A stretch of DNA of 64,000 nucleotides from Brevundimonas subvibrioides (GTDB taxonomy: Bacteria > Pseudomonadota > Alphaproteobacteria > Caulobacterales > Caulobacteraceae): positions 1,178,001-1,242,000 of the forward strand of contig NZ_CP114542.1 in the NCBI RefSeq assembly GCF_027271155.1. Reading direction: 5' to 3'. Positions within the stretch are counted from its first letter, which is position 1. Each line of letters begins with the position of its first letter. The position numbers and the translations under genes were made by a program. This document shows, in pieces, positions 44,115 through 54,995 of the stretch. A model generated the notes under the pieces. The model searched no databases. It was not told the DNA's origin and was given only the letters and a program-made list of their open reading frames with translations.

Positions 44115-46262
44115 TCACTGCGTCTGCACGATCCTGAGCTCACCCACCCGGTTCCTCGGCATCACCACCACCTGGTCACCCAGGCGCTGGAAGGCCAGGT
44201 CCACGCTGGCCTCGCCGACCTGAAGCCGACTGACGGTCAGGCGTTCGATGCCGTCGGGCAGGGTCGGGGCATTGACGGTGATCGTCCGGGCGAAGGCGTC
44301 GATCGTGATCCCCAGCGCGGCCTGCAGCATCAGGAACACCGACCCCGCCGCCCAGGCCTGGGGCAGGCAGGCGACCGGATAGGCGATGGGACCTTCGCCC
44401 GCCTGCCGCTCGAAGCCGCAGAACAGCTCTGGCAATCGCATGTTGAAGTGGCTGGCCGCAGCGTAGATCTCGCCCAGGATCATGGCGACGGCGTCGCGCT
44501 CTCCGTAGTGCGCCATGCCGGCGACGCCCAGAGAGGTATCGTGCGGCCAGACCGAGCCGTTGTGATAGCTCATCGGATTGAACCGCGGCTGGCCCCGCGC
44601 CAGGGTCCGGATGCCCCAGCCCGACCGGAACTCCGCCCCCAGCAGACGCCGCGAAACGGCGCTCGCGCGATCGGCGGTCGGCAGGCCGGTGAACAACAGG
44701 TGTCCGGCGTTGGAGCCGATGGCCTCGCAGGGGTTGCCGTCGCCGTCCAGGGCGATGGCATAGAACTGCTGGTCCTCCATCCAGAACCGTTCCTCAACCC
44801 GCTGGCGGACCTCCTCGGCATGGATGTGCCAGGCTTTGGCCCGGCCGTCGGTCAGGTGTTCGCCCAGTTCGGCCATCGCGTTCCAGGCGGCAAAGGCATA
44901 GCCCTGGACCTCCAGCAGGGCGACCGGTCCCCGGGGGAAGCGACCGTCGGCGTGGAAGATGGAATCCTCGGAGTCCTTCCAGCCCTGGTTCGACAGTCCG
45001 GTCTCGGCGGCGCGCTGATAGTCGATCAGGCCGTCGCCATTACTGTCTCCATAGTCCCGCATCCACTCGGTCGCGGCGACCAGATTGGGCCAGAGCTGGC
45101 GGATCAGGTCGAGATCACCGGTCCGGCGCGCATAGGCTCCGGCCAGGGCGACGAACAGGCAGGTCGTGTCGACCCCGCCGTAGTAGAGGCCGAACGGCAC
45201 CTCGCGCAGGGCGCTCATCTCGCCGCCGCGGGTCTCGTGCATGATCTTGCCGGGCTGGGCGTCCTGGAAGGCCGAGGTCTCCGTCGCCTGACGCGCCGCC
45301 AGATAGGTCAGCACCCCCCTGGCCAGCGACGGATCCAGCCACAGCATCTGCCAGGCGCTGATGATCCCGTCGCGCCCGAACGGCGTCGAGAACCAGGGCG
45401 TGCCGGCATAGGGATAGGGGCCGGTCGGCAGGTCTGTGGTCAAAAGGGCGATGTCGGCGCGCGACTGGTCCAGCCAGGCATTGAAGCGCGGGCTGCGCGG
45501 CCCCCTCAGCGAGGCGCCCCGACGACGACGACGGCGCATCGCCAGGCGGGCGGCCACGGCATTCTCTCGCCAGCGCGCCGGGTCGGGCGTCGAGCAGGCG
45601 TCGGCACCGCATTCGATATAGAGGTCCAGCGACTTGCCCATCGGCAGGCTGAACATGAACTCGGCCCGGGTGGTGCTCAGGCGGGCGGGCGGCTCGGAGA
45701 AGGCCAGGCAGCTGGCGCGGACGACCTCGTCCAGACCAGTGTACCGGAAGGTGACGCGGCGGCCGTCGTTCGTCGGCGCATGGCCCGTGCCGCGCGTCTC
45801 ACGCGGCGTGCCGCGCACCTGGAAGATGTCGGCGAAGTCGGCCCCGAAGTCGAAGGCCAGCGGCAGCAGGACGTCCTCGATCCCATGATTGGCCATCCGG
45901 ATGCGCTCGAACATCCGGCGATCCCAGACGAAGCGGCGGCGCTCGATATGGAGCACTCCCGCCGGTGCCGAGCGTCCGCCCATCGGGGGCAGCGGCCGGT
46001 TGGTCGTATGGGCGGTGAAGAAGACATTGTCGCGCGAAACCCCGGAACTCAGCTTCGACGGCCGGGCCAGACCCACGGTCATGATGAAGCGCGACAGGAT
46101 GCGGGTGTCGTGGTCGAACAGGCCATCAGCCCCGCCCTTCAGATCGCCCCAGCTGTCTGCCACCAGAAAGGTGTCGGCATCCTTCAGCGCCTGGAGCGTG
46201 TCCAGGCCGCCGACCTCGGCGCTCTCGGCCGCCGTCGTCTGAACCGAATAGCCGTCGTCCAT
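44115..46262 (-). CDS. Amylo-alpha-1,6-glucosidase (glycogen debranching-type), GH family
   Basis: A 715-residue cytoplasmic enzyme. The N-terminal domain is the glycogen-debranching N-terminal type (SWGDLKGGADGLFDHDTRILSRF). The C-terminal (alpha/alpha)6 catalytic region has GTPWFSTPFGRDGIISAWQ, DSNGDGLIDYQ, GWKDSEDSI and NPMSYHNGSVWPHD, as in GH63/GH133-like debranching proteins. It probably hydrolyses alpha-1,6 branches or a related glucan. It is followed (in transcription order preceded) by a GT4 glycosyltransferase, a common pair. Confidence 0.88.
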   Translation of the reverse strand: MDDGYSVQTTAAESAEVGGLDTLQALKDADTFLVADSWGDLKGGADGLFDHDTRILSRFIMTVGLARPSKLSSGVSRDNVFFTAHTTNRPLPPMGGRSAPAGVLHIERRRFVWDRRMFERIRMANHGIEDVLLPLAFDFGADFADIFQVRGTPRETRGTGHAPTNDGRRVTFRYTGLDEVVRASCLAFSEPPARLSTTRAEFMFSLPMGKSLDLYIECGADACSTPDPARWRENAVAARLAMRRRRRRGASLRGPRSPRFNAWLDQSRADIALLTTDLPTGPYPYAGTPWFSTPFGRDGIISAWQMLWLDPSLARGVLTYLAARQATETSAFQDAQPGKIMHETRGGEMSALREVPFGLYYGGVDTTCLFVALAGAYARRTGDLDLIRQLWPNLVAATEWMRDYGDSNGDGLIDYQRAAETGLSNQGWKDSEDSIFHADGRFPRGPVALLEVQGYAFAAWNAMAELGEHLTDGRAKAWHIHAEEVRQRVEERFWMEDQQFYAIALDGDGNPCEAIGSNAGHLLFTGLPTADRASAVSRRLLGAEFRSGWGIRTLARGQPRFNPMSYHNGSVWPHDTSLGVAGMAHYGERDAVAMILGEIYAAASHFNMRLPELFCGFERQAGEGPIAYPVACLPQAWAAGSVFLMLQAALGITIDAFARTITVNAPTLPDGIERLTVSRLQVGEASVDLAFQRLGDQVVVMPRNRVGELRIVQTQ

Positions 46263-46340
46263 GAAGCCTCGCCGGGGTTGCGCCTCACCAGCGGTCTGGC
46301 TGTCGAATGCGAGGAGAAAATGGCCCCGGCGCGGTTTGGT

Positions 46341-47447
46341 TCAGACGAGGGAGGCGAAGCTGCGGCTTTCGCGCAGCGGCACGACCACATCGTTCACCGC
46401 CGCCTCGGCATAGGGACGCCGCGCCAGCATGTCGCCGTAGACGTCCAGATAGCGGCGCGCCATGGCGGTAGCCGAGAAGCGCAGTTCGAAGCGGGCGCGG
46501 ATCGCCTCCCGGTCCAGCAGGTGAGCGCGGTCGGCGGCGGCGATCGCCTGTTCCATGGTGTCGACCAGGAAGCCGGTCGCGCCATCCTCGATGACCTCGG
46601 TGGTCGAGCCGCACCTGAAGGCGACGACCGGTGTGCCGCAGGCCATGGCCTCGATCATCACCAGGCCGAAGGGTTCGGGCCAGTCGATCGGGAACAGCAG
46701 GGCCTCGGCTCCACCCAGGAACGCGGACTTCTGGTGATCGCCGATCTCGCCGATGAACTCGATCAGCGGATTGGCGTCGATCATGGGTTTGATCTTCGTC
46801 TCGAAATAGACCCGGTCGGCGGCGTCGACCTTGGCGGCCATCTTCAGCCGCTTGCCCAGCCGGGTGGCGATCTCGATAGCGCGGTCGGGGCGCTTCTCGG
46901 GCGAGATGCGGCCGAGGAAGGCGAGGTAGCCTTCGGACCGTGGCGAATAGACGTACTGATCGGCGGGCATGCCGTGATGGACCGTCGCCTGCCAGTTGGC
47001 GAAGGGCAGGGGGCGGCGCTGATCGTCCGAGATCGAGATCAGGCCGAACTGGGGCCAGCGTTCGTAGACCTCGGTCAGGTCCTTCATGTCGAGCCGCCCG
47101 TGGAGGGTCGTGATGGTCTTGCCCGCCATCCGTTCGAAGAACGGGAAGTGGATCATGTCGGTGTGGAAATGGATCACGTCGAAATCGTCGGCGCGGCGCA
47201 GCACTTCCGACAGCATCGACATGTGGGCGGCGAGGTCGGACTTGAACGGTGCCGGATCCAGCCGGATCGCCTGGTCGCGGACCGGCACCAGTCGGGCCTT
47301 GGTGCGTGCGTCGGCCGAGGCGAACAGGGTCACCTCATGGCCCAGATCAACCAGGGCGTCGGTCAGGTGCGCCACAACGCGCTCGGTGCCGCCATACAGT
47401 TTTGGAGGAACGGCCTCGTAAAGCGGCGTGACCTGCGCGATCTTCAT
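46341..47447 (-). CDS. GT4-family glycosyltransferase
   Basis: A 368-residue GT-B glycosyltransferase. N-terminal MKIAQVTPLYEAVPPKLYGGTERVV is the typical donor/acceptor half; the C-terminal half has YLAFLGRISPEKRPDRAIEIA and the GT4 EX7E motif region EPFGLVMIEAMACGTPVVAF. Start 47447 is chosen on homology and GGGAGA 8 nt upstream. It lies upstream of the debranching-type gene with 78 bp between; together they may build or remodel an intracellular or surface glucan. Confidence 0.9.
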   Translation of the reverse strand: MKIAQVTPLYEAVPPKLYGGTERVVAHLTDALVDLGHEVTLFASADARTKARLVPVRDQAIRLDPAPFKSDLAAHMSMLSEVLRRADDFDVIHFHTDMIHFPFFERMAGKTITTLHGRLDMKDLTEVYERWPQFGLISISDDQRRPLPFANWQATVHHGMPADQYVYSPRSEGYLAFLGRISPEKRPDRAIEIATRLGKRLKMAAKVDAADRVYFETKIKPMIDANPLIEFIGEIGDHQKSAFLGGAEALLFPIDWPEPFGLVMIEAMACGTPVVAFRCGSTTEVIEDGATGFLVDTMEQAIAAADRAHLLDREAIRARFELRFSATAMARRYLDVYGDMLARRPYAEAAVNDVVVPLRESRSFASLV

Positions 47448-47616
47448 GACGTCGATCTCCCGCCCGCTGAGCCGGACCGAAGACATCAATGTTACCGCAA
47501 CTGCGAAGTTCCCGCCCGAACGCGGAATTTCAACAGGGATTGCGGCGGTTTAGGACTGCCTGAAAGGCCGACCTTGAGGCGATAATCCGGACCTGTGAGC
47601 CGGTTAGCGTGTTCGC

Positions 47617-48774
<1,158 letters not shown>

Positions 48775-48817
48775 TCACCCCCGTGCAATCCGAAAACTCC
48801 CTCGCTATGACGCTGGA

Positions 48818-50248
48818 ATGATCGCTCGCCTTCGCCCCGTCCCGTTCGACCTCGGTCCCGTTCATTTCGTCGGCATCGGCGGCATCGGCATGAGCGGCAT
48901 TGCCGAGATCATGCTCAAGATCGGCTATGCGGTGCAGGGGTCGGACGCCAGGTCCAGCGCCAATACCGAGCGGCTGGCCGGGCTGGGGGCGAAGATCTTC
49001 ATCGGCCACGACGCCGCCCATGTGGGCGAGGGCGTGTCGGCGGTGGTCTATTCCACGGCGGTCAAGGCCACCAACCCAGAGATGATGGTGGCGCGCGAGC
49101 GGCGCATCCCCCTGGTGCGGCGCGCCGAGATGCTGGCCGAGCTAATGCGGCTGCAATTCTCGATCGCGGTGGGGGGCACCCACGGCAAGACCACGACGAC
49201 GTCCATGGTGGCGGCCCTGCTGGACGCGGCCGGGTTCGACCCTACGGTGGTCAATGGCGGCATCATCAACGCCTACGGCACCAACGCGAAGGTCGGCGAC
49301 GGTGACTGGATCGTGGTCGAGGCCGACGAGAGCGACGGCAGCTTCCTGCGGCTGAAGTCGACGGTCGCCATCGTGACCAACATCGATCCGGAGCACCTGG
49401 ATCACTACGGCGACTTCGACGCGGTGCGTAAGGCCTTCATCGATTTCGTCGAGAACATCCCCTTCTATGGCTTCGCAGCGGTCTGTCTGGACCATCCGGA
49501 GGTCCAGCGGCTGGTGGCCCAGATCGATAACCGGCGCATTGTCACCTATGGCATGAACCCCCAGGCCATGGTGCGGGCCGACAAGGTCGAGATGGCCCCG
49601 GACGGCGCCCGTTTCGATGTCCTGATTCAGGGGCGTGGTGCCGCCGCGCTGGAGGACCCTGTGCGGATCCCCGATCTGCACCTGCCGATGGCCGGCTGGC
49701 ACAATGTGGCCAACGCCCTGGCCGCCATCGCCGTGGCGCGCGAGTTGGATGTGTCGGACGACGCGATCCGGGCCGGGCTGGCCTCGTTCGCCGGGGTCAA
49801 GCGGCGGTTCACCACCACGGGCGTGGTCAATGGCGTGCGGATCGTCGACGACTACGGGCATCACCCGGTCGAGATCGCGGCGGTGCTGAAGGCCGCGCGG
49901 CAGGTGGCGGAGGGGCGCGTCATCGCCGTGGTCCAGCCGCACCGGTTCACCCGACTGCGCGACCTGATGGACGAGTTCTCGACCAGTTTCTCGGACGCCG
50001 ACAGCGTGATCGTCGCCGACGTCTATGCGGCGGGCGAAGCCCCGATCGAGGGCGTGGACAAACAGGCGCTGGTGGACGGAATCCGCCGCTATGGCCACCT
50101 GCGGGTCTCGGCGCTGGAGAATGCCGCTGTCCTGCCGCGCGTGATCGCGGAGGAGGCCAGGGCGGGCGATGTGGTCGTGCTGCTGGGGGCCGGCGACATC
50201 ACGGCCTGGGCCTATGCCCTGCCGGCGCAGCTGGAGGCGCTGGGGTGA
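48818..50248 (+). CDS. murC: UDP-N-acetylmuramate-L-alanine ligase MurC
   Basis: Adds L-Ala to UDP-MurNAc in peptidoglycan precursor synthesis. The 476-residue protein opens with the NAD-like [16 protein letters not shown] and has the ATP-binding [13 protein letters not shown] near residue 117, [11 protein letters not shown], and the C-terminal [10 protein letters not shown] segment. Typical Mur-ligase length. Its TGA overlaps the GTG of the DUF4375 gene by 4 nt. The usual upstream partner murG is absent here; ccrM is divergent instead. Confidence 0.97.
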   Translation: MIARLRPVPFDLGPVHFVGIGGIGMSGIAEIMLKIGYAVQGSDARSSANTERLAGLGAKIFIGHDAAHVGEGVSAVVYSTAVKATNPEMMVARERRIPLVRRAEMLAELMRLQFSIAVGGTHGKTTTTSMVAALLDAAGFDPTVVNGGIINAYGTNAKVGDGDWIVVEADESDGSFLRLKSTVAIVTNIDPEHLDHYGDFDAVRKAFIDFVENIPFYGFAAVCLDHPEVQRLVAQIDNRRIVTYGMNPQAMVRADKVEMAPDGARFDVLIQGRGAAALEDPVRIPDLHLPMAGWHNVANALAAIAVARELDVSDDAIRAGLASFAGVKRRFTTTGVVNGVRIVDDYGHHPVEIAAVLKAARQVAEGRVIAVVQPHRFTRLRDLMDEFSTSFSDADSVIVADVYAAGEAPIEGVDKQALVDGIRRYGHLRVSALENAAVLPRVIAEEARAGDVVVLLGAGDITAWAYALPAQLEALG

Positions 50249-50733
50249 GCCTAAGTCAGTCGCCCCCGTATTGGGAACTGGTGGAACCCTATTTCAAGGC
50301 CGTCAGTATCTATGACGGACCGGCTGTGTTCCTCAGTCAGTTCAAGAGCATTCCTGAAAGAAGCCGCCATCTCCTTGCGACGCACTGGACCCAGAGCGAA
50401 GTCCGGAACGGAGGTCTGATCCAGTTCTTCGATAACTCCACTGGTGTGCTGGCTCCAGAGGCAGTCGAAGGTTTCAGGCACCTCGGCATGCCGGAAACAG
50501 CTGAAGCGCTGATGCAAGCGATCGATCAGCTTGGCCAACCGTATCCGCGCGTGCGCGAGATTCGCGCAGACGTCCTCTCTGATCGGTTTTCGATACGTGG
50601 TGTCGAGGAGGAGGCTGAGATTGATCCGCCTTATCCTTTCGATGACCTCGATCATCGCATGTGGACTCTTTTCGACACTGAGAACGGCGGATACGAGGCG
50701 GCGGCTAATTCTTTTGCGGCGCGCGCGAAATGA
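50245..50733 (+). CDS. DUF4375 (DMP19-like) protein inserted between murC and murB
   Basis: A 162-residue cytoplasmic protein. The DMP19/DUF4375 pattern is visible: [22 protein letters not shown], then a C-terminal helical region with [13 protein letters not shown] and an acidic tail. Members occur widely in bacteria with unknown role, often in polymorphic toxin immunity neighbourhoods. The start is GTG 50245 and the stop overlaps murB ATG by 4 nt, so it is co-translated with both Mur genes. Base composition is more AT-rich than murC and murB. No cell-wall function can be assigned. Confidence 0.8.
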   Translation: MSLSQSPPYWELVEPYFKAVSIYDGPAVFLSQFKSIPERSRHLLATHWTQSEVRNGGLIQFFDNSTGVLAPEAVEGFRHLGMPETAEALMQAIDQLGQPYPRVREIRADVLSDRFSIRGVEEEAEIDPPYPFDDLDHRMWTLFDTENGGYEAAANSFAARAK

Positions 50734-51644
50734 AGACCTGGCGTGACACCCTCCCGGCCGTCCGCGGCAAGCTGCTGCGCGACGAGCCGTTGGCCCCCTT
50801 CACCTGGTTCCGGGTCGGCGGGGCGGCGGATGTGCTGTTCCTCCCGGCGGATGCCGACGATCTGGCCGACTTCCTGAAGGCGCTGGACCCGGCCGTGCCG
50901 GTGACCGTGCTCGGCGTCGGGTCCAACGTCATCGTGCGGGACGGCGGGGTCGAGGGGGTGGTGATCCGGCTGGCGGGGCGGGCCTTCGCCGGCATCGCGA
51001 CCGACGGCGACACCATCACGGCCGGCGCGGGGGCGCTGGACGCCATGGTCGCCAAGGCCTCGGCCAGGGCGGGTCTGGCGGGGCTGGAGTTCTATGCGGG
51101 CATCCCCGGCACGATCGGCGGGGCCCTGACGATGAACGCGGGCTGCTATGGCGCGGAGACGAAGGACGTTCTGGTGTCGGCCTGGGGGCTCACGCGCGCG
51201 GGCGAGCGGGCCGACTATGCGCTGGCCGACTTCGGCTACACCTATCGGCACTCGCAGGCCCCGGCCGACATCCTGTGGATCGAGGCGGTCTATCGCGGGA
51301 CGCCGGACGATCCCGAGGCCATCGCGGCCCGCATCGCCGGGATCACCGCCCGGCGCGAGACGACCCAGCCGATCCGCGAGAAGACCGGCGGCTCCACCTT
51401 CAAGAACCCGCCCGGCCATTCCTCGTGGAAGCTGGTCGACGAGGCGGGCTGGCGCGGCAGGCTGCACGCCGTCACCGGCGGCGGGGCGATGTTCAGCGAT
51501 CTGCATTCCAACTTCATGATCAACCCCGGCGAGGCGACCGCTGCCGATATCGAGGGATTGGGGGAAACTGTCCGCACCGACGTACAAAGTAAACTCGGCG
51601 TAAACCTTGAATGGGAGATCAAGAGGATCGGCCGCCCCCTGTAA
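50730..51644 (+). CDS. murB: UDP-N-acetylenolpyruvoylglucosamine reductase MurB
   Basis: FAD- and NADPH-dependent reduction of enolpyruvyl-UDP-GlcNAc. The 304-residue type II MurB (no extra Tyr loop) has [15 protein letters not shown] and [15 protein letters not shown] for FAD binding, [18 protein letters not shown], and the C-terminal Ser/Glu block [10 protein letters not shown]. The ATG overlaps the DUF4375 stop by 4 nt. ddl follows after 15 bp. Confidence 0.97.
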   Translation: MKTWRDTLPAVRGKLLRDEPLAPFTWFRVGGAADVLFLPADADDLADFLKALDPAVPVTVLGVGSNVIVRDGGVEGVVIRLAGRAFAGIATDGDTITAGAGALDAMVAKASARAGLAGLEFYAGIPGTIGGALTMNAGCYGAETKDVLVSAWGLTRAGERADYALADFGYTYRHSQAPADILWIEAVYRGTPDDPEAIAARIAGITARRETTQPIREKTGGSTFKNPPGHSSWKLVDEAGWRGRLHAVTGGGAMFSDLHSNFMINPGEATAADIEGLGETVRTDVQSKLGVNLEWEIKRIGRPL

Positions 51645-51659
51645 CCGCGCAGAACGCAC

Positions 51660-52598
51660 ATGACCCGCCCGCTTTCAGAGCTGCACGTCGCCGTCCTGCT
51701 GGGTGGGCTGTCGTCCGAACGGGAGGTTTCTTTGTCGTCGGGCAAGGGATGCGCCGATGCGCTGGAGGCCCAGGGTGCGCGCGTGACCCGCGTCGACGCC
51801 GGACGCGACCTGGCCCAGGTGCTGGCGAGCCTGAAACCCGACGTCGTCCTGAACGCCCTGCATGGGGAGTGGGGCGAGGACGGGTGCGTCCAGGGCATTC
51901 TGGAGACCTTGCAGATTCCCTATACCCACTCCGGCGTGCTGGCCTCGGCCCTGACGATGGACAAGGACAAGACCAAGGCCGTGTTGGGCGCGGCGGGCGT
52001 CAGGGTGCCGGGCGGTGGTCTGTTCGATCGACACGAGGTCGCCCGTCGCCACGTCATCGAGCCCCCCTACATCATCAAGCCGAACGCCGAGGGATCTTCG
52101 GTCGGCGTCTATCTGGTCCTGGCAGGCGCAAACGGGCCTCAGACCGACGTCGGGGCCGACGACTGGACCTATGGCGACCGGGTCATGGTCGAGCCCTATA
52201 TCCCCGGCAGGGAACTGGCGGTCGCCGTGATCGGCGAGCAGACCGGCCCGCGCGCCCTGACCGTGACCGACATCACCCCGGTGAAGGGGTTCTACGACTA
52301 CGAGGCCAAATACGCGCCGGGCGGATCTGTCCACAAACTTCCGGCCGACCTGCCATCCCATGTTTTCGAAGCCGCCATGCGGCAATCCGAGCTGGCGCAT
52401 GCCGCGCTGGGCTGTCGCGGCGTGTCGCGGTCCGATTTTCGTTATGACAATGTTAAGGACGACCTCGTCTTGCTGGAGGTCAATACCCAGCCCGGCATGA
52501 CGCCGACCTCTCTGGTGCCAGAGCAGGCCGCCTATTGCGGGATGTCGTATCAAGATCTGGTCCGGTGGATGGTGGAGGACGCCTCATGCCCGCGGTAG
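51660..52598 (+). CDS. ddl: D-alanine-D-alanine ligase
   Basis: ATP-grasp ligase making D-Ala-D-Ala for the peptidoglycan pentapeptide. The 312-residue protein shows [31 protein letters not shown], a central ATP-grasp region ([13 protein letters not shown]), and [20 protein letters not shown] at the C-terminus. Its last 13 nt overlap the ftsQ start. Member of the murC-murB-ddl-ftsQ-ftsA run. Confidence 0.97.
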   Translation: MTRPLSELHVAVLLGGLSSEREVSLSSGKGCADALEAQGARVTRVDAGRDLAQVLASLKPDVVLNALHGEWGEDGCVQGILETLQIPYTHSGVLASALTMDKDKTKAVLGAAGVRVPGGGLFDRHEVARRHVIEPPYIIKPNAEGSSVGVYLVLAGANGPQTDVGADDWTYGDRVMVEPYIPGRELAVAVIGEQTGPRALTVTDITPVKGFYDYEAKYAPGGSVHKLPADLPSHVFEAAMRQSELAHAALGCRGVSRSDFRYDNVKDDLVLLEVNTQPGMTPTSLVPEQAAYCGMSYQDLVRWMVEDASCPR

Positions 52599-53470
52599 TT
52601 CGCGGCGGTCGGCGCGCGAATGTCGCGTCGGCTCCCAAACGCAGCGCGGGGCCGAAAGGGCAGGGGCGTGGCCGTGGGCGCGCCCCCCATGTCGGCGGTG
52701 GCGTGCCGGGCAAGATGGCGGCCCTGGGCCGGCTGGACCTGACACCGCGTGCGGTGGTGATCTCGATCTGCGCCGGTGTGGCGGTCCTCGTTCTGGTGCT
52801 GGCGACCGGCGCGCGCGCCGAGCGGATCGGGCAGTCGCTGAGCCACGGCATCGATGGCATCACGACCGGCCTGGGGCTGAAGCTGAACCGCGTCCATATC
52901 AGCGGGGCGTCGGCCGAGGCGACGCCGGCGATCCAGCGGGCCCTGGCGGTCCAGGCCGGACAGCCGATCACCTCGCTCGATCTCGACGCTTTGAAGGCCA
53001 GTGTCGAACAGGTCGGCTGGGTGAAGTCGGCGCGCGTCGTGCGCCTGCTGCCCGACACCCTGATCGTCGACGTTGTCGAGCACGACCGGCTGGCCGTCTG
53101 GCAGACGCGCGGGCAGGTGTTCGTCATCGACGGCGAGGGCAAGGCCATCCCCGGCGCGGACGCCGGTCGCTATCCCAACCTGCCGCTGGTGGTCGGCACC
53201 GGGGCCGATGCGGCGGCCGGGGCGATCCTGCCGCTGCTGGCCGAACGGCCGCGGCTGATGAGCCGGATCGACGCCCTGGTGCGCGTCGACGAACGACGCT
53301 GGGACCTGCGGCTGAAGGACGGCAGTCTGATCCAGCTGCCCGCCACGAAGCAGGAAGCCGCCCTGATCCAGCTGGATGCGCTGGACCAGCGCGAGCGGCT
53401 GCTGGAACTCGGATTTTCGCGCATCGACCTGCGCACGGAGGGTCAGGTCGCGGTGCGGCCGGGCGCTTGA
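52586..53470 (+). CDS. ftsQ: Cell division protein FtsQ
   Basis: Bitopic inner-membrane divisome protein. The 294-residue sequence has a basic, disordered cytoplasmic N-terminus (about 50 residues), one TM near 55-73 ([20 protein letters not shown]), then a POTRA domain ([40 protein letters not shown]) and the FtsQ C-terminal domain. The start at 52586 is chosen because GGAGG lies 7 nt upstream; a longer frame runs within ddl. Overlaps ddl by 13 nt. Confidence 0.92.
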   Translation: MPAVVRGGRRANVASAPKRSAGPKGQGRGRGRAPHVGGGVPGKMAALGRLDLTPRAVVISICAGVAVLVLVLATGARAERIGQSLSHGIDGITTGLGLKLNRVHISGASAEATPAIQRALAVQAGQPITSLDLDALKASVEQVGWVKSARVVRLLPDTLIVDVVEHDRLAVWQTRGQVFVIDGEGKAIPGADAGRYPNLPLVVGTGADAAAGAILPLLAERPRLMSRIDALVRVDERRWDLRLKDGSLIQLPATKQEAALIQLDALDQRERLLELGFSRIDLRTEGQVAVRPGA

Positions 53471-53497
53471 CGACAGTAGATTGGGGAACGGCGGGCC

Positions 53498-54823
53498 ATG
53501 ACGAACAGAAAGGGTGATCCCTCGGTCGAGGCGGGGCGGGCGGCGACGCGTGCACCGGTTGTGGCCGCGCTGGACCTCGGCCAGTCGAAGGTCGCCTGCT
53601 TCATCATGAAGCCCGACGGCGTGCGCCACGCCGACCGCACCATCCGCGTGGCGGGTGCCAGCCATGTCCAGTCCAAGGGGGTGCGCGGCGGCTCCATCGT
53701 CAATATGGACGAGGCCGCCCAGGCCATCGGCCATGCGGTCGAGCGGGCTGAGCGCACGGCCGGTGCGCCCGTCTCCGGCGTCATCGTGACCACGGCCATC
53801 GGCCAGATGGCCAGCCATCGGGTGCAGGCGCGCGTCTCGCTGGGTGCCAACCCCGTCGGCGACGCCGACCTGGCCCGGGCCATCGGCATGGCTCTGGCGC
53901 AGATCCGGCTGCCCAACCGCCGCCCGATCCATGTCCTGCCCGTCGCCTGGTCGGTGGACGGGGCCAAGGGGGTGCACGATCCGCGGTCGATGCGGGGCGG
54001 CTCGCTGGGGCTGGACCTTCTGGTGGTGTCGATGGCCGAGGGCGCCTTCGCCTCGCTGAGCCACTGCCTGGAACTGGCGCATCTGGATCTTCAGGGCGTG
54101 GCGGCGGCACCGGTGGTGTCGTCCCTCGCGGCGCTCGAAGAAGACGAAATGGACCTCGGCTGCGTCTGCATCGACATGGGCGGGGGATCGACGTCCGCGG
54201 CCGTCTGGGGCGGGCGCTCGCTCCTGCATATCGAGTCGCTGAACGTCGGCGGCGATCACGTGACGGCCGACATCGCCCGCGGCCTGTTGACCTCGAAGAG
54301 CGGGGCCGAGCGGCTGAAGACCCTGCATGGCTCGGCCATGGCCGGAGCCCATGAGGATCGCGAGATGCTGGAGGCCCCGCCGCGCGGGGAAGATGCGTCC
54401 GCCGGACCGGTGATCGTTCCCCGCGCCATGCTGAAGACCGTGATCGCCCCGCGTGTCGAGGAGACACTGGAGCTGCTGCGCGACCGGTTGCGGAATGCCG
54501 GCGTCGGCATGGATCCGGGGGCCGGCCTGGTCCTGACCGGCGGCGCCAGCCAGCTGAACGGCGTCCGGGAGCTGGCCGTGCGCGTGTTCGACCGGCCCGT
54601 CCGCCTCGGCCGTCCGCAGCGTGCGCCGCATCTGGCGGATGCCGCGTCCGGCCCCGCCTTCTGCTCGGCGTCCGGCGTGTTGCTGCGCGCGGCCTACGGA
54701 CCGCGCGAGGCCGTCTCGGCGCGACGTCTGATGTCCCGCCAGGTCACAGCCGCCGACGCCCCGCGGGTGCATCAGGGCAATCTGATCCGCCGGGCCGCAG
54801 GCTGGCTGAAGGACAATCTCTAG
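53498..54823 (+). CDS. ftsA: Cell division protein FtsA
   Basis: Actin-like protein that tethers FtsZ to the membrane. The 441-residue protein has the phosphate-1 motif VAALDLGQSKVACFI, the 1C subdomain, CIDMGGGSTSAAVW for phosphate 2, VLTGGASQLNGV in the adenosine region, and a C-terminal amphipathic membrane-targeting helix (RRAAGWLKDNL). ftsZ is not adjacent: a TonB receptor and an S9 peptidase lie between. Confidence 0.95.
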   Translation: MTNRKGDPSVEAGRAATRAPVVAALDLGQSKVACFIMKPDGVRHADRTIRVAGASHVQSKGVRGGSIVNMDEAAQAIGHAVERAERTAGAPVSGVIVTTAIGQMASHRVQARVSLGANPVGDADLARAIGMALAQIRLPNRRPIHVLPVAWSVDGAKGVHDPRSMRGGSLGLDLLVVSMAEGAFASLSHCLELAHLDLQGVAAAPVVSSLAALEEDEMDLGCVCIDMGGGSTSAAVWGGRSLLHIESLNVGGDHVTADIARGLLTSKSGAERLKTLHGSAMAGAHEDREMLEAPPRGEDASAGPVIVPRAMLKTVIAPRVEETLELLRDRLRNAGVGMDPGAGLVLTGGASQLNGVRELAVRVFDRPVRLGRPQRAPHLADAASGPAFCSASGVLLRAAYGPREAVSARRLMSRQVTAADAPRVHQGNLIRRAAGWLKDNL

Positions 54824-54995
54824 GGCGCATTCGTGCGTAACGCGACTGTGTCTCGATTGTAACAAATATGCGTTCGCGTTGCCGCACCGTGGCCTCAATG
54901 GTTGCGATGCGTCCGAATGTTGTTAGCAATGGGACCAGATGCGACGGCTCCATCCGTGGACTCGTGGCCAAATTTTCCATCACGGGGCGAGGTTC

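Noticed and set aside
44028..47585. Plus-strand open frame of nearly 1200 codons over the 44-47 kb region
   Set aside because: It is antisense to the debranching-type glucosidase and the GT4 gene, both well supported. Long stop-free frames opposite real genes are expected at this GC content.
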